Origin: Ornithinimicrobium sufpigmenti
Lineage (GTDB): Bacteria; Actinomycetota; Actinomycetes; Actinomycetales; Dermatophilaceae
Length of the DNA stretch: 64,000 nt
Assembly: GCF_004322775.1 (NCBI RefSeq)
Contig: NZ_CP036403.1
Location: forward strand, 868,001 to 932,000
Direction: 5' to 3'
The notes under the pieces were generated by a model. It was not told where the DNA came from. It did not search any database and saw nothing but the letters and a program-made list of their open reading frames with translations. Below, in pieces: positions 54,534-62,928 of this stretch; the first letter of the stretch is position 1; each line of letters starts with the position of its first letter. The translations under genes and the position numbers were made by a program.

Positions 54534-55115
54534 TCACCGCAGCTGCAGGGTGGTCAGGCAGGTGGGGGCGTCCGCGCCGGTAGTGATCGGCGTGCTGGCT
54601 CTGCGACCCTCGTGCTCGACCGTGAGGGTGGCCTCCATGTCTGCCGGGAGCCACAACCCCGCGAACCCGTTGTCCTGGGTCCGCACGGTCTGGTCGAGAA
54701 CGACGGCGCCATCCTTGTCGCTGACCACGCGGACGGTGATGTCCTCGTTCCCGAGCTCGCCGCGGCAGGTGGTGAGGCTGTGGAAGTGGCACTCGTGTGT
54801 CTGCTCCAGGTAGGGGGCCACCGAGAGGTAGAACGCGTCATCGGGCAGCGGCAGCCGCTCCTCGCGGCCCTCGACGTCGGTCATCAGCACCGACTCCGGT
54901 TGCACCGAGGCGATCAACCCGGGCGGACGTTCGGAGACGGGGGTTGCCTCCAGCCGGTCGATGACGTCCCGGGCCTCCAGGCCATCCAGACCGTGCTCGG
55001 TCACCAGGTCCTGCTGGCCACCGTCCGTCGTGGCGGTGCTGCACCCGCTGAGGACCAGCAGGAGGGCTGTGAGGAGCCCGGCGAGGGGTGGGACGAGGGT
55101 GGGTCGAGAACGCAT
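54534..55115 (-). CDS. cueP: CueP-family extracytoplasmic copper-binding protein
   Basis: A 193-residue lipoprotein: LLTALLLVLSGC is the lipobox. The mature domain holds the CueP motif ECHFHSLTTCRGELG (~107) with Cys and His copper ligands, the VRVVSDKDGAVVLDQTVRTQ beta region and a C-terminal Cys in APTCLTTLQL. CueP stores copper outside the cytoplasm in Salmonella and delivers it to enzymes. It is the first gene of the cueP-tlpA-ccdA-resB-ccsB set and has a CsoR-like site about 16 bases upstream. An in-frame GTG at 55124 is also possible. Confidence 0.9.
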   Translation of the reverse strand: MRSRPTLVPPLAGLLTALLLVLSGCSTATTDGGQQDLVTEHGLDGLEARDVIDRLEATPVSERPPGLIASVQPESVLMTDVEGREERLPLPDDAFYLSVAPYLEQTHECHFHSLTTCRGELGNEDITVRVVSDKDGAVVLDQTVRTQDNGFAGLWLPADMEATLTVEHEGRRASTPITTGADAPTCLTTLQLR

Positions 55116-55130
55116 GCGAGACACCGTAAC

Positions 55131-55152
55131 AACCCCTACCGGGTGGGGGTAT
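55131..55152 (-). promoter_or_regulatory. CsoR-like operator before cueP
   Basis: AACCCCTACCGGGTGGGGGT followed by ATG has the same C-tract/G-tract layout and central CTACCGGGT as the palindromes at 32045-32061. Its position just upstream of the leftward cueP gene predicts copper induction of the five-gene operon. Confidence 0.65.
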
Positions 55153-55236
55153 GAAGGGTCTTCCTTGCCGTGCTCGTCGCCCTGACGGGCGGCGCGCGGT
55201 CACTGGGACACCCGCCGCAGTTGCCTCATCCCGATG

Positions 55237-55893
55237 TTAGAGGTTGCTCAGGATCTGCTCCATCGTGGCAATCTCGGCACGCTGGTCGTCGATAATTTTT
55301 TCGGCCAGGTCCAGTGCCTGCGGGTTGCGCCCGTCCTGCAGCTCAGACTCCGCCATCTCGACGGCGCCCCGGTGGTGGGCGATCATCAGGTCCAGGAAGC
55401 GTCGGTCGAAGTCGGTCCCCGAGAGAGACTGCAGCTCGGCCATCACCTCCTGCTGGTCCATGCCGTCCATCTCCATGGCGCCCATGTCCATGTCGCCCTG
55501 GCCCATATCGCCGTGGTCCATGCCACCGGTCCCGCTCGCGGGGGCGGGCTCCTCGCCCCAGGCACTGAGCCAGGACTGCATCTTCTCGATCTCGGGCCCC
55601 TGGGCTGCGGAGATGTCCTCGCCGAGCGCACGCACCTCCTCCGAGTCGGCCTTCTCCACCGCGAGGTCGGCCATCTCGATCGCGCCCTCATGGTGCACGA
55701 TCATCATCTGGGCGAAGGTGGTGTCGGCGTCGTTGTGTGCCCCGTCGGCGGTCGTCTGCGTGGCGCCGGGCGCGGCCCCTCCGCTGACAGTGTCAGATGG
55801 TGGGCTGGCGTCCTCGGTACTCTCTCCACACCCGGCGAGGACCAGGGTGAAGGTGGCGATGGCGACAGGGAGCAGAATTTTGTAGCGGGTCAT
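55237..55893 (-). CDS. DUF305 lipoprotein
   Basis: A 218-residue lipoprotein (signal IATFTLVLAGC). Two DUF305 repeats are visible: FAQMMIVHHEGAIEMADLAV and FLDLMIAHHRGAVEMAESEL, each a ferritin-like helical pair with HH motifs. Between them is a Met/Asp/His-rich stretch (MDHGDMGQGDMDMGAMEMDG) typical of extracytoplasmic copper-binding proteins. GGAGG precedes the ATG at 55893. It follows the same strand as cueP but with its own upstream region. Confidence 0.9.
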   Translation of the reverse strand: MTRYKILLPVAIATFTLVLAGCGESTEDASPPSDTVSGGAAPGATQTTADGAHNDADTTFAQMMIVHHEGAIEMADLAVEKADSEEVRALGEDISAAQGPEIEKMQSWLSAWGEEPAPASGTGGMDHGDMGQGDMDMGAMEMDGMDQQEVMAELQSLSGTDFDRRFLDLMIAHHRGAVEMAESELQDGRNPQALDLAEKIIDDQRAEIATMEQILSNL

Positions 55894-56326
55894 CATGAGC
55901 CTCCGTGCGGTATCAGGTGGGCGACCGTCAGTCCCCGCGTTGCCGTGCTGGACGCAGGGTCGGACGAACACTTCTTTCTCACCGACGCTAACCGCTGTGG
56001 AATGCAGGCAAGACCACAACGGGTTGGGTGCGGGACATCTCCATCAAGTCTCCATAATTCCTCGGTCGTCCCGCACGAACCGGCCCGAAGGCCCGCATGC
56101 TGGGCCGCCGTCCATCAGCCTGTCGAGCCTTCGCGACGACCTGGACTGCTCTGCGTTCTCGGGGCTCCAGCGCCGGAGTGCGCCTACCGGTGCTGGCGAG
56201 GACTCCACTCGCCCCGGACGACATCGAGGACTTCACCGGATCTCCACCGTTCCGGTGTCGGACCCAGACCATGTGTGTGGTTTGGTTGAAGGGAACTGGT
56301 ACCCCCCTGGGGTTTGGAGGTTGGCG

Positions 56327-56686
56327 ATGGCGGTGACACGGACCTACTGGGTCTCTGGTCTGACCTGCGGTGCCTGCCTGGCCCTGGTTCTGGACGCCGT
56401 GCGGTCGTTGTCCGGCGTGGGGCCGGTGGGGGTGGATCTGGTGCGTGGGGGTGGGTCCCGGCTGGTCATGACCGCGACGAGGGAGCATCCGGTCGAGGCC
56501 ACCCGTGCCACGGTGGAGCTAGGGGTTTCGCTTTGGTCGAGCCTGTGGGAGTCAGGTCCGGGTCCGGCGCGCCGCCAGCAGGCACCGAGCACGCTCAGCA
56601 GGCCTTGGCTGTTCACGTCCCTGCCGCCTTGGGTGGGGTGTGAAGGAGAGGCGGGGGCCGGAGTTCGAAGACCGAGCAGGAAGTAG
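56327..56686 (+). CDS. HMA-domain protein with extended C-terminus
   Basis: A 119-residue protein. The N-terminal 65 residues resemble a heavy-metal-associated domain: YWVSGLTCGACLALVLDAVR with a CxxC metal site, and VGVDLVRGGGSRLVMTATRE. The remaining ~50 residues are Ser/Pro/Trp-rich with no match. A GGAGG site precedes ATG 56327. It would bind Cu(I) in the cytoplasm. It is 44 bases upstream of the GAPDH gene in the same direction, an unusual pairing. Confidence 0.72.
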   Translation: MAVTRTYWVSGLTCGACLALVLDAVRSLSGVGPVGVDLVRGGGSRLVMTATREHPVEATRATVELGVSLWSSLWESGPGPARRQQAPSTLSRPWLFTSLPPWVGCEGEAGAGVRRPSRK

Positions 56687-56730
56687 ACCCGACCAAGGAA
56701 GAAGACCGAGAGAGAAGAGTGGAGATTTCA

Positions 56731-57786
56731 ATGAATGTGCGAGTTGCGGTCAACGGTTACGGCGTGATCGGGAAGCGGGTCGCGGACGCGGTGCGGGACA
56801 TGCCGGACATGGACCTGGTCGGCGTCGCCGACATCGCTACCGACTGGCACGTGCGCACCGCCGCCGGCCTGGGGATCCCGGTGTTCGCGGCGACCGAGGA
56901 GGCACGCGCCGCGATGGGCGATGCCGGGGTGCCGGTGGCGGGCTCGCTGGCCGACCTGCTGTCGCAGGTCGATGTCGTGGTGGACACCACCCCCAAGAAG
57001 GTCGCCGCCACCAACCTCGAGCTTTACCGAGATGCTGGGGTCAAGGCGGTGCTGCAGGGTGGGGAGTCCCACGCCACTACCGGCCACTCCTTCGTGGCGC
57101 AGGCGAACTACGCCACCGCGGTCGGTCGGGACGCCACCCGGGTGGTGTCCTGCAACACCACCGGCACCGTCCGGGTGCTCGGCGCGTTGCAGGACGCGGG
57201 TCTGCTGGCCCGCGCCCGGGGAGTGCTGATCCGGCGGGCCACCGACCCGGTGGAGTCGCACCAGGGCGGCATCATGAACACCGTGGTCCCCGAGGGTTCT
57301 ATCCCCTCCCACCAGGGTCCCGACGCGCGTACGGTGCGCCCGGAGCTTGACGTGGTCACGATGGCAGCCAAGGCGTCGCACACCCAGACCCACAGCCACT
57401 TCTGGACGTTGCAGCTGACCCGCCCTGCCAGTCGTGGGGAGCTGCTGGAGGCGCTGCGGGCCGCGCCCCGGATCGCCTTTGTCCGGATGGCCGACGGCGT
57501 GACCGCACTGAACACCACCGTGGAGCTCATGCGGGACCTGGGCCGGCCACGGGGGGACATGTGGGAGGTCGCAGTGTGGGAGGACGTCCTGACCGTAGAG
57601 GGGGATGAGGCCTACCTGACCTACCAGGTCGACAACGAGGCCATCGCCACTCCCGAGACCATCGACGCGATCCGGGCATTGGCTGGGACCGTGACCGACG
57701 GCGCCACCTCCATCGCGATGACGGATGAGATCCTGGGCATGCGCCGGGAGTTCCTGCCCGCCCCGGCCTCGGCACCGATGGACTAA
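56731..57786 (+). CDS. Type II (archaeal-type) glyceraldehyde-3-phosphate dehydrogenase
   Basis: A 351-residue dehydrogenase that interconverts glyceraldehyde-3-phosphate and 1,3-bisphosphoglycerate. It matches the archaeal class rather than bacterial GapA: VRVAVNGYGVIGKRVADAVR for nucleotide binding, DTTPKKVAATNLELYRDAGV, the catalytic Cys in VVSCNTTGTVR, RATDPVESHQGGIMNTVVP, and SHTQTHSHFWTL. ATG 56731 has GTGGAG upstream. Such enzymes are rare in Actinobacteria. Its location beside copper genes and phosphoketolase suggests replacement of a metal-inactivated GapA. Confidence 0.9.
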   Translation: MNVRVAVNGYGVIGKRVADAVRDMPDMDLVGVADIATDWHVRTAAGLGIPVFAATEEARAAMGDAGVPVAGSLADLLSQVDVVVDTTPKKVAATNLELYRDAGVKAVLQGGESHATTGHSFVAQANYATAVGRDATRVVSCNTTGTVRVLGALQDAGLLARARGVLIRRATDPVESHQGGIMNTVVPEGSIPSHQGPDARTVRPELDVVTMAAKASHTQTHSHFWTLQLTRPASRGELLEALRAAPRIAFVRMADGVTALNTTVELMRDLGRPRGDMWEVAVWEDVLTVEGDEAYLTYQVDNEAIATPETIDAIRALAGTVTDGATSIAMTDEILGMRREFLPAPASAPMD

Positions 57787-57801
57787 GGGCACGGGGGCAA
57801 C

Positions 57802-58911
57802 GTGGGCCGTCAGGGGACCGGTGCTGACCGCGCCCGTCCCGGTCGGCATCCGGTGACCAGGGCTGGCGTGGACGGCCTTGGGGGCACCACTGCGCTGGCC
57901 GCGCCGGTGACCGGGGCATCGCAACGGCCGCAACCGGTGCGGATGCTGTGGATCACGGCGGCCTGGGGGGCGTGCTTCGTGGCGATCGAGTGGGGCCTGC
58001 GCGACGCCCCGTTGCTGTGGTTCGCCGCATTACGGGCGGTGGTGGCCGGCGCCGCCCTGCTGGCCCTGGGTGGTCTGCAGCACCGCCTCGCCCCCAGCGG
58101 CCCGCGGGCCTGGGGGATCATCGCCGTCCTGGGCTTGGTCAACGTCACGGTCGCCTTCGCCGCCATGTTTGCCGGCGTGGCCGGCGGCGCTGCCGGTACC
58201 GCGGCGGTGCTGGCCAACGCCCAACCGCTGCTCATCCTCCTGCCGGCCTGGTGGATGTTTGGCGAGCAGCTTTCTCTGCGTACGGCTGCCGCCCTGGTGC
58301 TGGGGTTCGCCGGGCTCGTCCTGGTCGCGCTGCCCGCGGGCGGGGGCAGCGGTGCCGCACTGTCGCTGCTCGCAGCGGTTGCCGTGACGGCAGGCACCCT
58401 GCTCTCCCGCCGACTGGCCGGGCTGGACCTGGTTACTGCTACGGCGTGGCACCTGCTGATCGGCGGGGCGGGTCTGGTGCTGCTGGCTGCGGCCGTGGAG
58501 GGCGCGCCGGTGATCTCCTGGACCCCCCGCTTCATCGTCATGCTCCTGTTCCTGGCCCTTGTCGGTACTGCGGCAACCACGGTGGCGTGGTTCGCCGAGG
58601 CCCGCCACAGCCGGCTCGACACGTTGGCCACGTGGACGTTCCTGACCCCGGTCTTCGGCATCGCGCTGGCCGCGCTCGCCCTGGGTGAACGCCCAGATGG
58701 GTTGACCGCCCTCGGGCTGACAGCGGTGCTCATGGCCATGTGGGCCGCTCTGCACGCACCACCCCCCACGCCAGCGCCTGCGGTGCGCGTTCCAGGCCCT
58801 GACAGCCTCGGTGGCGACCCCCACCATGATCCGGCGCACCCGCGGCCGCCCTCCCGGTCGTGTCCGGGCCCCTTTGGCAGCCCGCCCTCACCGGCGCGGT
58901 CTCCCCGGTAG
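57802..58911 (+). CDS. EamA-family (DMT) transporter
   Basis: About 369 residues (start uncertain: GTG 57802, GTG 57853 or ATG 57943). Ten hydrophobic segments begin with MLWITAAWGACFVAIEWGLR and include the EamA marks LWFAALRAVVAGAALLALGG, GTAAVLANAQPLLILLPAWW and FLTPVFGIALAALALGERP in the second repeat. It likely exports small metabolites. The C-terminal ~45 residues are Pro/His/Ser-rich. It follows the GAPDH gene by 15 bases and may share its transcript. Confidence 0.88.
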   Translation: MGRQGTGADRARPGRHPVTRAGVDGLGGTTALAAPVTGASQRPQPVRMLWITAAWGACFVAIEWGLRDAPLLWFAALRAVVAGAALLALGGLQHRLAPSGPRAWGIIAVLGLVNVTVAFAAMFAGVAGGAAGTAAVLANAQPLLILLPAWWMFGEQLSLRTAAALVLGFAGLVLVALPAGGGSGAALSLLAAVAVTAGTLLSRRLAGLDLVTATAWHLLIGGAGLVLLAAAVEGAPVISWTPRFIVMLLFLALVGTAATTVAWFAEARHSRLDTLATWTFLTPVFGIALAALALGERPDGLTALGLTAVLMAMWAALHAPPPTPAPAVRVPGPDSLGGDPHHDPAHPRPPSRSCPGPFGSPPSPARSPR

Positions 58912-58917
58912 GAGGCG

Positions 58918-59103
58918 GTGATCTTCGACCTGGACACTGTGGTGACCCGACAGCGCCACACTGCACGCCCAGGCGTGGCGGCAGTTCTTCGAGGAGGTGC
59001 TCGCCGACCCGCGTGCTGGCGAGTATGTCGCCCACGCGCCGTTCGACGAGGTGGGCGACTACCGCCGCTACGTCAACGGGTGCTCCCGCGATGACGGGGT
59101 CAG
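58918..59103 (+). pseudogene. HAD-family phosphatase (beta-phosphoglucomutase-like) fragment
   Basis: The start VIFDLDTVVT, with GGAGG upstream, is a HAD motif I region. After a frameshift near 58950 the matching protein continues LHAQAWRQFFEEVLADPRAG and PFDEVGDYRRYVNG, as in HAD phosphatases of the beta-phosphoglucomutase type. The remaining ~70% is absent. It is a remnant directly behind the EamA gene. Confidence 0.75.
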
Positions 59104-59248
59104 GAGGGGTCGGCCCGCCACCCCCTCGCAAGGACTGCCGAAGGACCGAACCGTCCCCGTGCCTGTGACGCGGGGACGCTGGTACCGGCGCGCACCGACG
59201 GTCTGAGCCTGGGACCGCCCGGTTCCCCGCACGTTTCCGCTGGTCCGG

Positions 59249-60949
59249 TTACGACTGAGACGGTCCCCGTCGCTGCGTCCACCGCGGGGCAGGAGCCCTG
59301 TACCGCTCCGTGCCCAGCGTCCGCTTCGAGTTCCGGGCCAGGTAGGCGCCCAGCACGCCGAGGGCGCCGGCGCCGGCGACGACCAGCGGTCCCTGCAGCG
59401 GCTTCCCCCGCCCGGTGCTGGCAGCCACGATGTGCCCGACACCATCGATCAAGGCTGCGGCGATCACGCCTGCGATGACCCGGTTGCCGATGCGGTCGGC
59501 CTCCCGGATGACCTGGTGCAGGTCGGCGGTGCGCAGGTGGACGTCGAACCCCCCGCGCTCCAGCACCTCAGCCAGACCGCGAAGGCTTCTCGGGGTCTGA
59601 GCCCCCGCGTCCAGCAGGTCGCGTGTCACCTGGATGATCCGCTCCACCAGGGCGTCGGCTGAGTGGCGTCGCAGGGCAAGACATTCGGCGTACGGGGCTA
59701 CCACGGTACTGAGCTGGAACTCCGGGTCGAGGCGCCGCCCCAGCCCTTCGGCCATGAGCAGCATCTTGAACAGTAGTGCCAGGTCGGTGGGCAGACGCAA
59801 CTGGTGGTGTCGCACCAGCGCCAGCACGTCGGTGATCAGTCCGGTCAGCGCCAGGTCCGCCAGCGGCACCCCGCTGAACCGCTCGACCAGGGGCCGCAGC
59901 CCGTCCCGCAGGGCTGTCCTGTCGACTCCCGGCGGGTCCCCGACCAGGTCGAGCATCGCCTGCGTCGTCCGATCCAGGTCCCCTCGCAGGAGTGGAACAA
60001 GCAGAGCGACCAGCCGCTCGCGCAGGTCGTCGTCGAGCTCACCCACCATGCCGAAATCGATCACCGCCAGACCACCGTCGGGTGCGACGAAGAAGTTGCC
60101 CGGGTGCGGGTCAGCATGGAAGAAGCCGTCCTCGAAGACCATCTGGCACAGCACTCCGGTCGCACGCGCCGCGAGCTCTCGACGGTCGATGCCGGCGGTG
60201 TCGAGGGCCGCAACGTCGTCGATCTTCATGCCGTGGACGCGTTCTAGAGTCAGAACCCGGGAGGTCGTCGTCTCCCAGAACACCGTGGGGATCTGTACGA
60301 GGGGGTCGTCGGCGAAGCTGGCCGCGAACCGCTCGGCGTTGTGGGCCTCAGCGAGGTAGTCCAGCTCGGCAAGCAGCGTCGTGGAGAAGTCCTGCACGAT
60401 GCCGACCACGTCGTGGCCGCGGGCGACCTCTGAGTGGCGGGTCGCAGTGACGGCGAGGTTCTGCAAGACCTCCAGGTCGGCCCGCACCGTCTCCACCGCC
60501 CCCGGCCGGCGGACCTTGACCACGACCTCTGTGCCCACGAGGCTCGCGGAGTGCGCCTGACCGATCGACGCGCTAGCCAGCGGCTCGTGGTCGAAGCGGT
60601 CGAACACCCCCACGTTGCCGAGTTCCTCGGTGAGCGTCTCCACGATCATCTTGGTGGGCACGGCGGCCGTGTCGTCCTGCAACTTGGCCAGCTCCGCGGT
60701 GTACTCGGCAGGCAGGAGGTCGGAGCGGGTCGACAGGAGCTGACCGAGCTTGACGAACGTTGGACCCAGTTCCTCCAGGGCCAGGCGCAGGTGTTCCGGC
60801 TGGGTGTACGTGCGACCCTGTTGGTGCCCGGGTAGGCCCCGTCGGAAAAATAGGCGCCCCTGCAGACCTACGGCCCCGACGGTGAACCCAAACCCGTGGA
60901 CCGAGAGGGTCTCCACGATCTCGCGATACCGTTTGCGGCGGGAACTCAC
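59249..60949 (-). CDS. ABC1/UbiB-type atypical kinase (AarF family)
   Basis: A 566-residue protein. The kinase-like core has LGPTFVKLGQLLSTRSDLLP with the KxGQ motif, the ATP-grasp-like ASIGQAHSASLVGTEVVVKV, and GFFHADPHPGNFFVAPDGGL and VIDFGMVG as catalytic and metal-binding segments. Two hydrophobic helices close the C-terminus (VIAGVIAAALIDGVGHIV and GPLVVAGAGALGVLGAYLA). UbiB proteins support quinone or lipid metabolism by ATP hydrolysis. The ATG at 60949 follows a GGAGG. The substrate is unknown. Confidence 0.92.
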   Translation of the reverse strand: MSSRRKRYREIVETLSVHGFGFTVGAVGLQGRLFFRRGLPGHQQGRTYTQPEHLRLALEELGPTFVKLGQLLSTRSDLLPAEYTAELAKLQDDTAAVPTKMIVETLTEELGNVGVFDRFDHEPLASASIGQAHSASLVGTEVVVKVRRPGAVETVRADLEVLQNLAVTATRHSEVARGHDVVGIVQDFSTTLLAELDYLAEAHNAERFAASFADDPLVQIPTVFWETTTSRVLTLERVHGMKIDDVAALDTAGIDRRELAARATGVLCQMVFEDGFFHADPHPGNFFVAPDGGLAVIDFGMVGELDDDLRERLVALLVPLLRGDLDRTTQAMLDLVGDPPGVDRTALRDGLRPLVERFSGVPLADLALTGLITDVLALVRHHQLRLPTDLALLFKMLLMAEGLGRRLDPEFQLSTVVAPYAECLALRRHSADALVERIIQVTRDLLDAGAQTPRSLRGLAEVLERGGFDVHLRTADLHQVIREADRIGNRVIAGVIAAALIDGVGHIVAASTGRGKPLQGPLVVAGAGALGVLGAYLARNSKRTLGTERYRAPAPRWTQRRGPSQS

Positions 60950-61266
60950 GCCTCACCTCCACGAATATCGGCCCTCGTCTTCCTGTCCAAGGGGCCAGAC
61001 GCACGCTACGCGAGGGCGTAGGTGAGGGCAAGGTGTTGCGGGTGCCTCGGCGCGCCGAGTCAGTACTGCCGGGTCAGTACAGCCGGGACCGTGCGGCCCG
61101 ATCGACAGCGGGGTGCTCTCGGGCGGGCAAGTCTTCGTCAGATCACCACAGAAGAGCACTCTGATCGTCGTGTCCGAAGGGCACGCTAAGTCCTGTCAGG
61201 ACGACGCACTGCGGTATCGAGCGCGCAGTCGAGCGCGGAGCGCCCCAAGGGTTGGGGAGAGAAGGA
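60950..61266. other. Divergent promoter region
   Basis: About 315 bases between the leftward AarF-type gene and the rightward small membrane gene. Both promoters should be here. No operator palindrome is convincing, and I see no coding sequence. Confidence 0.5.
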
Positions 61267-61557
61267 ATGATGATGAACCACAGCGGTACCGGTCACCTCA
61301 AGGGAATGGCCCTGCTCGTCGCAGGAGCCTTCGTCGTTCTGCTGCTGCTTGGCCGGCCACCGGGGGAGGCCCTGCTTTACGCCGCGATCCTGGCCTGCCC
61401 GCTGATGATGATTCTGATGATGGTCGGGGGCCACGGCGGGCACGGCGGGCACGTGGGGGACGATCGTCGACGACGCGATGAGGACGCCTACCCGGTGGAC
61501 CAGACGGCCCCTGCGGGCACGCGACCAGACGCCGAATGGGGACGGAGCACGCAGTGA
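61267..61557 (+). CDS. Small His-rich membrane protein (DUF2933-like)
   Basis: A 96-residue protein. It opens MMMNHSGTGHLKGMALLVAG with one or two membrane helices (AFVVLLLLGRPPGEALLYAA and ILACPLMMILMMVGG) and then HGGHGGHGGHVGDDRRRRDE, a His/Gly stretch that could bind metal, and an acidic tail. AGAAGGA sets the start at one of three adjacent ATGs (61267-61275). Such small proteins are common near copper genes, but the function is unknown. It precedes csoR by about 190 bases. Confidence 0.7.
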   Translation: MMMNHSGTGHLKGMALLVAGAFVVLLLLGRPPGEALLYAAILACPLMMILMMVGGHGGHGGHVGDDRRRRDEDAYPVDQTAPAGTRPDAEWGRSTQ

Positions 61558-61697
61558 CCTCCACCGGTGGCGAGCGCACGCGCTGCAACACGCAGGCCTC
61601 ACTCGCCACCCACCGTGCAACAGTTGACCCCCGTAGCCCGTGTCGTGTGACCTGGCCCGCGTAGACGACGTAGGGCACTCGTTGACGGCTTCCGGAG

Positions 61698-61718
61698 ATA
61701 AACCCCAGGGGGGTATGA
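61698..61718 (+). promoter_or_regulatory. CsoR-like operator before the second csoR
   Basis: ATAAACCCCAGGGGGGTATG is a G/C-tract pseudo-palindrome of the CsoR type, 28 bases before the csoR start. It predicts autoregulation of csoR-copZ. Confidence 0.75.
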
Positions 61719-61745
61719 TGGCCGCGGAGCGAAGGAGGAGCCACG

Positions 61746-62057
61746 ATGGTTCTTGAGGAGAGGACCGCGAGACCGGCAGGTCCCGGGTACGTGAACAACA
61801 AGGACGCCCAGGGCAACCGGCTTCGTCGGATCGAGGGTCAGGTCCGTGGCCTGCAGCGCATGGTTGACGCCGATGCGTACTGCATCGACATCCTTACCCA
61901 GGTTTCCGCCGCCACCAAAGCCCTCGAAGCGGTAGCCCTCGGCTTGCTCGAGGACCATCTGCGTCACTGCCTCGCGCAGGCGAACGATGACCCTGCACAG
62001 CTGGACCAGAAGGTGACCGAGGCCTCCGCGGCCGTCGCCCGACTGATCCGCTCCTGA
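61746..62057 (+). CDS. csoR: CsoR/DUF156-family copper-sensing repressor, second copy
   Basis: A 103-residue paralogue of the regulator at 38340-38654. DNA-contacting helices GNRLRRIEGQVRGLQRMVDA and the Cys-His-Cys ligands (DAYCIDILTQVSA, LLEDHLRHCLAQA) are intact. AAGGAGGAGCCACG precedes the ATG. With a CsoR-like site just upstream and a copZ gene 35 bases downstream, it forms the typical autoregulated copper-sensing unit. Which CsoR controls which operator cannot be told from sequence. Confidence 0.93.
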   Translation: MVLEERTARPAGPGYVNNKDAQGNRLRRIEGQVRGLQRMVDADAYCIDILTQVSAATKALEAVALGLLEDHLRHCLAQANDDPAQLDQKVTEASAAVARLIRS

Positions 62058-62092
62058 AACCCCGCCCTGACAACGACCGAGAGAAGAGCCAC

Positions 62093-62428
62093 ATGGACAT
62101 CGCGAACACCGCGAGCACCCAGCTGCCGATGGCCCAGGCCGACGGCTGCGCCTGCTGCGCAGCGCCCGACAGCAGCACCACTTCCACCACAGTCCAGGAG
62201 GACACGATGAACAGCCAGACCCTCGCCGTCGCCGGTATGACCTGTGGTCACTGCGCCAGCGCCGTGAGCACCGAACTACAGAGCCTGCCCGGTGTGACCG
62301 ACGTGACCGTTGACCTGGTCGCTGGCGGCACGTCCACCGTCAGGGTCGCCAGCCAGACGCCGCTGGCTCAGGCAGACATCGCCGCAGCTCTGGACGAGGC
62401 CGGCGACTACCAGCTCGTCAACAGCTGA
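62093..62428 (+). CDS. copZ: CopZ-like copper chaperone with Cys-rich N-terminal extension
   Basis: A 111-residue reading from ATG 62093 has a lead with GCACCAAPDSSTTST, then the HMA domain SQTLAVAGMTCGHCASAVST, ELQSLPGVTDVTVDLVAGG and a terminal ALDEAGDYQLV. A stronger ribosome site (CAGGAGGACACG) precedes an internal ATG at 62207, which would give a standard 73-residue CopZ. Both may be used. It would bind Cu(I) at CGHC and hand it to CopA. It is cotranscribed with csoR. Confidence 0.9.
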   Translation: MDIANTASTQLPMAQADGCACCAAPDSSTTSTTVQEDTMNSQTLAVAGMTCGHCASAVSTELQSLPGVTDVTVDLVAGGTSTVRVASQTPLAQADIAAALDEAGDYQLVNS

Positions 62429-62507
62429 GCACCGGTGCGCCAGCCCGCGGCGGACGAGCAGGCCGACCGGTGTTCCAATGAGACCGGTGTTCCAGTCGGG
62501 TGCCGGC

Positions 62508-62928
62508 TCAAGTCAACCGAGGTCGGCGAGCAGTTCCGGCGCACGCCGTTTCGCACCGTCGGCAAGCGTCGGCGTATACCTGGCAGTGCTCGTGCATCTG
62601 GGCATGCTGAGCGCACTCCTCGGCGCAGACTCGGCACGCTTCCCGGCACGCCTCAAGCAACGCCCGGGTGGTCTCGATGTTGACACCAGTCTGGCGAGAC
62701 AGGACGTTGCCGGGTGGCCGCCGCGCAGACATCGGCGCAGTCGAGGTTCTTGCGGATGCAGGTGATGAGCTCAGCCACCATGTCCTCGCCCAGGCAGGCG
62801 TCTGCGCAGGCGGTACAGATCTGGGCACACTCGAAGCACGCCGCGATGCATTCCGCCACCTTCTCTTGGTCTATCGAACCCAGGTCTTTGGGGTGAGTCT
62901 CCAGCATCCTGGTCACCTGGTGAGTCAT
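62508..62928 (-). pseudogene. Four-helix copper-storage protein (Csp/DUF326), frameshifted
   Basis: The first frame begins MTHQVTRMLETHPKDLGSID and contains CIAACFECAQICTACADACL and CIRKNLDCADVC, the regularly spaced cysteines of Csp1/Csp3-type copper stores. An extra base at a CCC run (62712-62714) breaks it; the protein continues in another frame with GNVLSRQTGVNIETTRALLE, ACREACRVCAEECAQHAQMH and CRRCETAC, then the C-terminus is also shifted. Removing one base would restore most of a ~130-residue protein. AAGGAGG precedes the ATG. It is either newly inactivated or a sequencing artefact. Confidence 0.85.
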
